Positions 33,660 through 64,000 of a DNA stretch of 64,000 bases are shown here, one piece after another. The stretch is taken from NCBI RefSeq assembly GCF_958295425.1, contig NC_081148.1, positions 8,155,466 through 8,219,465 on the forward strand, in the 5' to 3' direction. The DNA is from Solea solea. Lineage: Eukaryota > Chordata > Actinopteri > Pleuronectiformes > Soleidae. Under the pieces are notes generated by a model that saw only the letters and a list, made by a program, of their open reading frames with translations, did not search any database and was not told where the DNA came from. The position numbers and the translations under genes were made by a program. Positions within the stretch are counted from its first letter, which is position 1; every line of letters starts with the position of its first letter.

Positions 33660-33740
33660 AGCAGCGGGTGCGCGCAATTACGCAACACCCCCGCCTGTCC
33701 TGTCCTGTGCGCTATAACCGGATCAGCGTCTCCCTACAGC
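33660..33740 (+). promoter_or_regulatory. eef1a1 core promoter
   Basis: A GC-rich patch carries a TATA-like ctataac (TATAA at 33713-33717). A pyrimidine-rich cttctccg begins about 27 bases further on. This spacing and a C plus oligopyrimidine start are expected for a 5'-TOP promoter of a translation factor gene. The start position is inferred. Confidence 0.6.
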
Positions 33741-33783
33741 TTCTCCGGTCCCGCAGCCTGACCTGACACCGCGCAGCTCTCAG
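33740..33783 (+). other. eef1a1: eef1a1 non-coding first exon (5' UTR)
   Basis: Short exon from the predicted TOP-type start to a strong donor (ctctcag|gtacga). It would splice over an intron of about 2.15 kb to the acceptor at 35938-35939, giving 5' UTR continuation 35940-36017. The EEF1A1 family commonly has one short non-coding first exon and a large first intron. Confidence 0.6.
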
Positions 33784-34346
33784 GTACGACACCGCACACG
33801 AACTGATTCATTTAGGGAATTTGCGTTTTGACGCCGTGCATGGGGAGAAATGAAGGGGGCGTTTTTCTGCAGCGGCTCAGTCTCCAGCAGGTGCTCGGAA
33901 TGTTGTTGTGGTGCAGAAAAGAGGGCAGACGGCGGGTAGTTAATGCGCAACCTGGCGCCAGCCCGCAGCCAGCTGATAGAACATGGCGGAGGGATGATAT
34001 TTCCATGAAATCCCTTTAAACATTAGACTTAATCGCGGCAGTTGTTGATGCTTGTTTACGTGTTTAGTGCTTTAAAGCGCACTGCGGCAGCTGTGACGTT
34101 ACACACGAGGGATGACTTGGATGCATGGAGGTGGTTTCTAGTTTCTCCTAAGTTCACCTGAGGATGTCAGGTCCTGATCATGTTACAGCCGTGTGTTCGT
34201 GGCCGTTCTCTGTAAAAACATGTTTAAACATGGAATGAACTCCTCACTCAGTTTTATTACTTAGAGCAAACTTTATATGACGTGTGTGATTCCTGATATT
34301 CAGTGTCGTGTGTAACACTCCTGCAGAGTGCAAAACCAGCGCGCGT

Positions 34347-34369
34347 GTGTATGTGTGTGTGTGTGTGTC
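34347..34369. repeat. (GT)n microsatellite
   Basis: A gtgtgtatgtgtgtgtgtgtgtg run in eef1a1 intron 1. Confidence 0.85.
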
Positions 34370-34572
34370 CTGAATGAACCCGTGCGCAATTCACTGCATA
34401 GTGAGAAATGGCTGCTACACGGTTAGAGACTTGGATCTGACAAAATGGAGGATTTTGTGATGAGGTGAAGCTGTAGTTGAAATTCTGTGGCTGTGAACAG
34501 AGTGTGTTGCTGTGAAACACCACAGCCTTGTTGTTTTGATGTGTCAGTGTCACAGGGGAGGGGAGCAGGGGT

Positions 34573-34618
34573 GTGGATGGATGGATGGATGGATGGAGAG
34601 ACAGAGAGAGAGAGGAGG
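34573..34618. repeat. (GGAT)n followed by (GA)n
   Basis: Simple repeats ggatggatggat and gagagagagagagg in eef1a1 intron 1. Confidence 0.85.
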
Positions 34619-35239
34619 AGGAGCAGAGGATTGTGTGCTTGGCGCAGTTCAGTAGCCATTGACACCATCACTAATCTTTAGAGACAAACCACTTAGGAAA
34701 ACATCCATTGCTTATCAAGGCTCTGTCACTGATTTCAGTTTCACACAAACACACACACAGGAGAAAACAAACAACACGGTCGGCTTCAAACTCAAGTAAA
34801 GGGATTATCGTCTCCTCCCTTGTGCAAAATTTGAGATGCTTTTACATCAATTCGACTTGTGTTTTTACCCAAAAACCATCAGTGACTCATAAGATCACCA
34901 GCAGATCTGAGGTGGGAAAAAATTGGCAACAAACATGGCAAAGACAACCCGGCCACACAGTGGATCCTTAGAGGCATCTGTAGAAATCGGACTCAGAGTT
35001 ATGTCAATTTTGATTATCTTCGAGCAGAGATAAGTTTACTCCCGCCGGAGAAAGAAAACAGACTGGGATCAGAGACCAGACGCATCTGATTACACTGTTG
35101 CAGCCCAAAGTTTGTGCAAGCTGCCTTAGGTGAAATTATGTGAATCATTTCTTTTAAACGAGGCGTAAGTCTCTTGATAAAATCAAAGTATTACTGCAAG
35201 CCTTTGATTTAATGGCCGATTGTTCTGTGAATAAGCATC

Positions 35240-35845
35240 GTAAAAAGGTATAAAATACCTATATTTAAAGTAGTCAGTCTTGTATAAAGTACCGGAAAAG
35301 GGATACTTGAGTAAAAGTACAAATATCTTACCAGAAAATTACTTTTGTAGAAGTTTAAGTCACTTTTTTATAATATTACTTAAGTAAAAGTCTTGAAAAA
35401 TATATGACATTTACTGTACTTAAGTATCAAAAGTAATGTTCTTATATAATGTATTTAAGTTTTAGAAGTAAAAGTAAAAGTATTTTAAAAAGGGAGGAGT
35501 ACAAATTAATCCATGGTGGCTCAGAGGTAGGGTGAGTTGTCTTTCAACTGGAAGGATGTGGGTTCAATTCCTGGCTCTACTAGTCTGTATGTGTCCTTGA
35601 GCAAGACACTGAACCCCATGTGTAGTGTAAAGCAGCTCATTATGACTAGAAAAGCTCTATATAAATACAGACCATAATACCAACTCTTTTCTGATTTGAT
35701 TTGGTAGTAACGAGTAACAAAGATAGTTAGAGGAAATGTAGTGGAGTAAAAGTAAAAGTTGCGAGAAATACAAATAACAAAGTAAAGTACAGTTATGTGA
35801 ATTTTGTGTTAAGTACTTTGTTACATTACAACACTGAAATTAGAA
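35240..35845 (+). mobile_element. Interspersed DNA repeat, split by a SINE
   Basis: The parts 35240-35505 and 35690-35845 are two halves of one element: first tacttgagtaaaagtacaaat, later gtaaagtacagttatgtgaa and ttgttacattacaacactg. I recognise these as the two sides of a very common fish repeat built from 'aaagta' motifs. The middle (about 35510-35685) is a separate SINE inserted into it. Class is uncertain, probably a non-autonomous DNA transposon. Confidence 0.6.
35512..35685 (+). mobile_element. tRNA-derived SINE nested in a repeat
   Basis: It has an A box (tggctcagaggtaggg) and a B box (gtgggttcaattcc) at tRNA-like spacing. The family core gtccttgagcaagacactga follows, then a tail aaaagctctatataaatac. 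Order and tail match a widespread teleost SINE. The insertion separates the two halves of the surrounding repeat and is therefore the younger event. Confidence 0.8.
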
Positions 35846-35996
35846 AACCTCGAGTTTGATTTCACACTAATCACTGACTTTTTTTTCCTTCTGTCAATCA
35901 CCATCAATTAATGTAAGCTTTATCTGTCTTGCTCCACAGAACACATCTCATATCGCTCTCCCTCAACAACTTGGCTCAAGCAGACGTGTCTTGTGA

Positions 35997-40447
<4,451 letters not shown>

Positions 40448-41115
40448 ATGTTGTGCTACTCTGCCGACCCCAAGGTCTCCCAAGGCAGGACATCAGTCAT
40501 CCACCTCCATCCTACAATTGGCTGCTTCAACTTAATAATCAAAAACTGGTTAATCATCACAATGCATCGCAAGAGCATTCGAAGGAAAGAACAACCCGTA
40601 GATCATTAGTACTGTAGATGGTACTCCCGACTGTATTTCAGTGGTAAGATTATCATTACATAGTGTAATATCGGATAGTTTTAAATGTGCACTGTTGCTT
40701 AGTTCCATGATACCTTTCTGTGACAATGAGACATTGAACAATAGCGCTGTTGCAATTTATCCCATCCCCTGCTCCCCCTCTGTACTGCAGATACTGGTGT
40801 CTTTACATGGTACGTGTTTGTTTGCAACTATGTGATACTTCGTAGGAGCAAGACGTTAAAACTCTGTTCTTCTGAGTAGTAGATGAATAGAACTTAGAAG
40901 TGTTTTGTGGTGTTTTAAGATATAAATGGTCCAAGTTAGTCTCTCTCAATAGACTCAAGAGTAGACCACCTGTTGATCCCTGAAGCACTTTGATTACATT
41001 AGCATTTTGCTAACTTTGCACTTGCACTGGAGAAGCTTAAATTAGCATAAGCTACTGCACCTTATTGTAAGATGGCATGAGCCTCTTTGCAACATTAAAC
41101 ATGTTTCAACCAAAA
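40448..41115 (+). other. eef1a1: eef1a1 3' UTR
   Basis: From the stop codon to a likely cleavage site just past ATTAAA at 41094-41099, followed by a GT-rich stretch (tgttgatctgtggtc). No canonical AATAAA lies closer. The end is inferred. Confidence 0.55.
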
Positions 41116-41472
41116 TGTTGATCTGTGGTCATTTTCATTTTTCAACACATGCTTAGCTTCTTTACAATACACCCATTTGTCCACAAGATGTAGCTATTGG
41201 CATAGTTTTAAAGCATGTCAGAATGACATTCATTGTCTGACAACTTGTTATAAAATCATAAAAAGCCACACTGACCTTTCATTTATCATGGGAAGAATAG
41301 GACTAAATTTAACCTAAAGCCACAGTTTATGGGAAGTTAAATAGAAAAAAGTAACTGCTGTGCTGGTGGAATTGAAAGATTTTGTGTAGTGTGTAAAATA
41401 ACCTGCATGAGTTTTATATTTTCTCTTCAAATGTGTCAGTGAAGTTCCTGTGTTAATTTTAACACGTTAGTG

Positions 41473-41501
41473 CATTTGAGGTAAGTTAGTTACCTCAAAT
41501 G
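41473..41501. terminator. 12-bp hairpin between convergent genes
   Basis: Arms 41473-41484 and 41490-41501 are exact reverse complements around a 5-nt loop (gttag). It lies between the proposed 3' ends of eef1a1 (plus) and ddx43 (minus). A role in separating the two transcripts is conjecture. Confidence 0.35.
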
Positions 41502-41987
41502 TACGAGTGTGTAGGAATTAAATAACACACCTGTTGGTTAATGGTTAAGATCACAATATGTTTTAATTCTTCTTCTTTACAATTTGCATCAATCTACAGG
41601 TTTGTTTCTTGCTGTTCCTCACATCTCTTGCACAGTTAGAGCAGCATTTACTGTCCATATGCAGACAAGGTCCTGAAGCTGATTAAGGTCAACAACTTGA
41701 CTATTTTGTACTTTACAGGTGGAAATGACAAACATTTGCCTTTAAAATCATCCAGGAGGGTGGATCAAATAGTGCAAAGCTGAGTTAACCGTTATTGTAT
41801 CAAAGATTCAGCATTTCAAGTTACCAATTCAACATACACAACAAAATACTCAAAATATATCTGCAGCAGTTGAATTATAAACTGTAAAAACCGTGCATTT
41901 CAAACATTAAAAAAAAAGAAAAAAAAAGCCTTAAATTATGTTAATCCAGCAAAAAAAATATAAAGTTCAATTAAATAAAATTGGCAT

Positions 41988-41993
41988 TTTATT
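41988..41993 (-). promoter_or_regulatory. Candidate ddx43 polyadenylation signal
   Basis: A minus-strand AATAAA about 105 bases past the ddx43 stop codon. It is the first canonical signal downstream. Confidence 0.5.
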
Positions 41994-42096
41994 TAGATTA
42001 TGCACCATCATGTTAAGGGGAAAAAAAACAACTATATTCCTATTAGAACGCCAAACAGAAGGAAACACTATGCCGACATGTATGAACAATCATGTA

Positions 42097-52978
<10,882 letters not shown>

Positions 52979-53935
52979 TTTAAAATCGCCCTCCTACACA
53001 CCTGACACCTATTAATGTGACGATGTCAATTACAACGGCGCCGCCTTCACGTTCTATCTGAAAAATTGTAATTATCAAAATCATTTTTTGTATGTTTCTG
53101 TAATGTTGAATACACCATTGTCGAAGCTCTTTGACCTAAATTATATTTTTTAATGATAAAATATAATTATTAATGTCCATGGATTTTCAAATGTACCGTT
53201 TTACAAAAAAACCTGAAAAAATAGTTAAGCACATTATTATTTATTGATTAAGATGTCAAATTATAGTCATTTACTTTCATTCCTCAACAGAAAAACAGAA
53301 TAGTTTCAGTGGTTGAATGTAATGTTTGATTAATTTCTGACTTCTCAGAGAAGCTCAGTGAGCAAGTGTTTTGTCATACTTTCTCAGAATAGTTTACTGG
53401 TGTTATGCTGAATTCTGTGTGCCTGCCATGAATTGCATGCCTCTGACGGGAATGTGCACAGATGAATTGGAAACCACTGGACATCACAAACCAAATTCTT
53501 TTTATGGCAAACTACGGTTTGAAGTTGATACGTTTTTGAATTTATTAATCCCAATCCCACATTTACACATGTGCATAACAATTTACAGATCACAGTAGAT
53601 ACTGACAAATATTGTTTTTCACATTATGAGCAGACTGCAGGCTGATAACTGAGCAGACCAGGTACAAACAAACAAACAATAATTTCTGCAAACCCTGAAT
53701 TGGGTTTCTTTTTGTTGTTTGTGTTTAAATGGACTGAACTGAATTGACTGGGAAAACCCTAAATGTATTGGGCATTGTGTTTGTTTTGCTGGACCAGGGT
53801 GTTGGTGGTATTTTTTTACACTGAGAATATGTTGAGATATTTTGCCTTGTATTGCATTGGATTGTTTGTAGTACTTGGTCAGTGGTGACATTGCGCCATT
53901 GAAGATCATGATATACACAAAAGACACAAAACCAG
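52979..53935. other. ddx43 promoter side and short intergenic interval
   Basis: No coding exon was found. A somewhat GC-richer stretch (about 52980-53060) lies 5' of ddx43 and probably holds its promoter and 5' UTR. The rest is AT-rich DNA separating ddx43 from the kcnq5 3' end. Confidence 0.45.
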
Positions 53936-53956
53936 AAACTTTTAGTTAATTTGGAC

Positions 53957-53962
53957 TTTATT
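53957..53962 (-). promoter_or_regulatory. Candidate kcnq5 polyadenylation signal
   Basis: A minus-strand AATAAA with a GU-rich element beyond it. Use is inferred from context alone. Confidence 0.45.
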
Positions 53963-55604
53963 TATGAATAATAAAATTATTTTGCATTTCTCGTCCAGAG
54001 AACATAATGTGCACTTAATAAATTAATTCCCAAGAAATAATAATGTTAACATTATCAAGCTTTAAGGCCAGTTGTGTAATAAATTACTGTTCAGGCAGTT
54101 GAGAAAATGTATTATTAGGCATCAAAGCCATAAAAAGTCTGTGGCTGAAGCGACATGACTTAAATGACCTTGATGACCAACCTAAAACTTCAACAATACA
54201 ATATGCTGCTATAGGCTGTGGGCAAACTAGTCCTTTGTAGCCCTGTGAAGATGGGAACAAAAATTCATATGCAAGAAAGGCACCAGAAGCAATTTACAGA
54301 CTGCAAACATGAGAATGTGGGATGTGGAAAAAAAAACTCCATCTGATTTGAGCTTTTGTAGATATCATTTGATCTTGCTCCAAAGTAACTGACAGTTTTA
54401 TTTTCATATGTCACAAAAAAAATCAATCATTAACTACGACAAATATATTCCCATATTAAGTTCAAACTATTGTGTCACATTTTCAGGCTCCTCAAACTCC
54501 CCATAAACAACTGTGCTTATACTGTATATCATCATACCACTCCTGCCTGGGCTGTAGAGGATTTCAAAATCCATCTCTGTTTACATTTCATTTGTTAGAG
54601 GATTATAAGTATTGTACTATGCATTGTCTACTACAAAATGTTAAATTTGCTAAGCAATGCACTTACTCACCATTCAAAAGGTAAGTGACATAAAATAATG
54701 ACAAATATAGGTCGACATCACACCTCAAAATAAATCTTTAAGACTGCTGTGACTGCACATCCCTTAAGACGTTAACAATTTAAGATGGCGAACAAAAATT
54801 AAATGGCTGCAATATTTTTATGCATGATTTTCATTCAGGAGTAGTCAACCCTCCTTCAAGCTAGATAACAATCAAAATTAATATCAATTCATTGTAGGGT
54901 TACGATTGCAGGACATCATTTTTCATAAGCCGGTAAAAATCACATCTTTGCAATATGAAAATGACAAAATGCACTAAAATATAACATGTCATATTGTCAC
55001 TACACTAATTAATTGATGTGGTGAGGAGGAATTCAAAGTCTTGGTTAATGTTACCTATACAGTATATTTTAGTGGGACATGTAATAAAAAGAAGCATAAG
55101 CCTCTAACTTCAGTTTCAGGTCAGATTCTTGTCGTCCAGTTTGTCTCCTTGAGCATTCGGCTTTGGAGCAGCAGGAACTTTACAACGCTGAATGATGAAA
55201 TGGCTGAAGTCACAGAAAATATCAATAAGGATTAATTCTTATCTTGCTTTATCTCTCCCTCGCTCTCATTTATTATAAAACTGTATCACATTTTGACGTT
55301 GTTAGCAGCAGAATGAACACATTGATAAAGGACAACATACATGGCCGACTAAATCAACAAGAGAACTGCGTGTAAAGTGAATTATCTCCGTGGATTCCTC
55401 AGGTGAAGCTGATCCCCTGTGCTAGAAATGCATGTGCATTGCAGCTGTTGCACAGTAACATTACACTGAGCTGGGAGGAGGGAATGCGGTCTGTTTAGCA
55501 GCCTTTTAAGTTGCATCGCTTTTGTTCGTATGTTGTATCCTTCTTCTGAAAATGGGCTCTGTCAAGCGATATTATATGCACCCGACTGAGGGAGCGTTTG
55601 TGTG

Positions 55605-55800
55605 TATAAACCTGCAGCACAGGGGCGGGCGGGGAAAAGAAGAATGTATTCGGTCAAACTGCTGAACAACCAGGTTTTGTGAGCAGTAAAATTCATTACT
55701 TACTGTTCTTAGTCACACTCCAACCTGTCTGAGGCTGTCTCACTTTTCTAGCACAATGTTGCTATGGCCATTCCCCTATCTCGACATAAAACGAATCACT
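55605..55800. repeat. Interspersed repeat, second copy of 6085-6300
   Basis: It has the same ordered blocks as the copy at 6085-6300, including aaccaggttttgtgagcagt and cttttctagcacaatgttgc. Confidence 0.6.
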
Positions 55801-57498
55801 TCCTGTGAGCAGCGAGGCGATGTCACCAGGCGACACGCGATCCTAACACAGAAGAAAGTCATGTAAAGCTGATAGGCTTCATCAAGCACCGTCTGAACTA
55901 ATTTGATAGTTCAATAGTTGAGCGTAACAAATGTTTTGATATTTAAAAGTAACACAGTGCACTTTTAGTCACAATCCATGAACATGGTGCAACCAGCACC
56001 CAGCAAAAAAGATAGGGTTTGTCAAAAAGAATTATTAAATAATAACCTTGTGCATCTTAAAATTGTATAGTAAGTGGGCTATCCATATACCTGGCACTAT
56101 CTAATTCGATCAAATTAGGATAAAATCATTTCCACACAAGCCAACTTTGTTTGTCCCTTTTTTTGTTAGAAAAACAGTACGTCACATGCGATAAGCAGCA
56201 TCTCATGCTAAGCTGAGAAAACCCTGCTGCAAATAAAGCGTCCAGACCAGTAGCAATAACTCTCTGAGCTACGTGTTCCAACACTTTTGTTTCGAGTGAC
56301 TGCTGACGGGCCGTTCTCCCAACACACGTTTGTTGCACCCAAATTAACTCATGACATTTCAACAATGACGTACATTTTTTTTTTGTAGTGGTTGAAGATG
56401 AACAGAATGAGATGCTTGTGATATGAACACATGCTCAGAGATTGACCTTTAGCTTTTTTTTTTCTTTTTTAAATAAAAATAAAGCTATTCCCATGACACC
56501 AGGCCTCACCTCATCAAAAAATATTCTCATTCCATTCATTTGTTGTTTTTTGTTGGCAACAGCCCATGCAGTGATATGTATGAAAGCATAAAAGAAGACA
56601 TTTTACACTACCAAAAACAGACACTGAATAAGTTGGAACTCTCCTTCTCGTCCAAGAAAGTCTCTGAAAACAAGCAATTGTAAGAAATAAGTCACTGGTC
56701 AGCCTCAGTCTTTGTCAAGCTGGCTCTTCTGAGAGGACTCGGTGGTTGTGTATTTGTGTGTCTACGTGAAAGAGCGAGTGTGTGTGTGGATGTAACTTCA
56801 TGTAGTTTCACCACGTGGTGAGTGGTTGACCCATCAATTGCAGTGGCTTATTCAAGTTTCAGATACACTTCTCTTATGTGCAACACTCTCCCTGTCAAAT
56901 ATAGAGACAGTATTGTCTACTGTTTATATTAACTACTTTAATTATCAATGTTGGCATAATTCAGAAAAAAGAAAAGAAAAGTTAAACTCCTGCTATTTTC
57001 AGTTTTGAGACAAAACTGTTCAGGTCCAAAGTGAAACTGAAAATAAAGAACCTGTAGAGCTTAAGTTTTAAAAGTATTTTCATGTAGAATCTGATGTCTA
57101 GTTGGCACATGTCTTCCTTTTAACGTCATGAATATTAAAAACATCTTTACTTTATAAAGTTTTTTCTCCATCTATTTCTCCTAAAGAAAGTTTGTGTATT
57201 TTGTCTTCCATGAATTTGGCCACTTACATACATATTCTATGTATACTTTCATTGTCTTATTGGCTAAATGTTAATTTTAGAAACCCATAAAAATATAAAT
57301 AAGTATCTGCCGAATAAAATCTGTATGAAAGTGGACAGATTCGTGTCCGACAAAATCCAAAAACGTTGTCCATGTACACAGCATTCAATTGCACAATTTG
57401 AAACTGTCCTGAAAAAATACCTTAAAGGTTGCTTCTCAAACGTGTGTACATACCGTATGCAAGACTGTATGTGTGTGTGTGAGTGTGAATGTGCGTGG

Positions 57499-64000
<6,502 letters not shown>

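Larger units (their letters stand above)
53945..57498 (-). other. kcnq5: Probable long kcnq5 3' UTR
   Basis: No coding exon of either strand is visible in this 3.5 kb. A minus-strand AATAAA (53962-53957) is followed downstream by a GU-rich stretch (ggttttgtgtcttttgtgt), a good polyadenylation context. A long 3' UTR is usual for this channel family. The repeat at 55605-55800 lies within it. Confidence 0.5.

Overview
The window is nuclear DNA of a bony fish, most likely a percomorph teleost. Its genes have short coding exons, GT-AG introns and vertebrate protein families. The non-coding DNA is full of degraded transposons, SINEs, LINE tails and microsatellites typical of teleost genomes. Nothing bacterial or viral is visible.

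Five protein-coding genes can be assembled exon by exon. From left to right they are: arhgef33 (minus, 15 exons, complete, 748 aa as modelled, 4496-19730); slc17a5, lysosomal sialin (plus, 11 exons, 492 aa, 21694-29998); eef1a1, translation elongation factor 1-alpha (plus, 7 coding exons, 462 aa, 36018-40447, with a non-coding first exon at about 33740-33783); ddx43, a KH plus DEAD-box RNA helicase (minus, 16 exons, 680 aa, 42097-52978); and the 3' part of kcnq5, a voltage-gated K+ channel (minus, 57499-62462, continuing beyond the right edge). For the four complete genes the spliced reading frame stays open and the total length divides by three, which supports the exon models independently.

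The order kcnq5 - ddx43 - eef1a1 - slc17a5 and the relative orientations match human 6q13. The human neighbours CGAS and MTO1, between DDX43 and EEF1A1, are absent here. arhgef33, which is on human 2p22, sits head-to-head with slc17a5, so the right part is conserved synteny and the left part is a junction specific to another lineage. The genes do not form a pathway: they cover Rho signalling, lysosomal transport, translation, RNA helicase activity and excitability.

The most unusual parts are: (1) a 4.7-kb array of a 38-bp palindrome-containing minisatellite in ddx43 intron 2, into which four copies of a tRNA-derived SINE head with intact-looking A and B boxes have been built; (2) two tandem, mutually similar, frame-neutral cassette exons in kcnq5, at the position where KCNQ2 carries an extra segment; (3) a kcnq5 exon closely flanked by complementary (UG)n and (AC)n tracts; (4) a GC-AG intron in eef1a1; (5) an arhgef33 3' end apparently supplied by a transposon; (6) a perfect 24-bp hairpin downstream of slc17a5. 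I found no sign of a new defence or enzymatic system.
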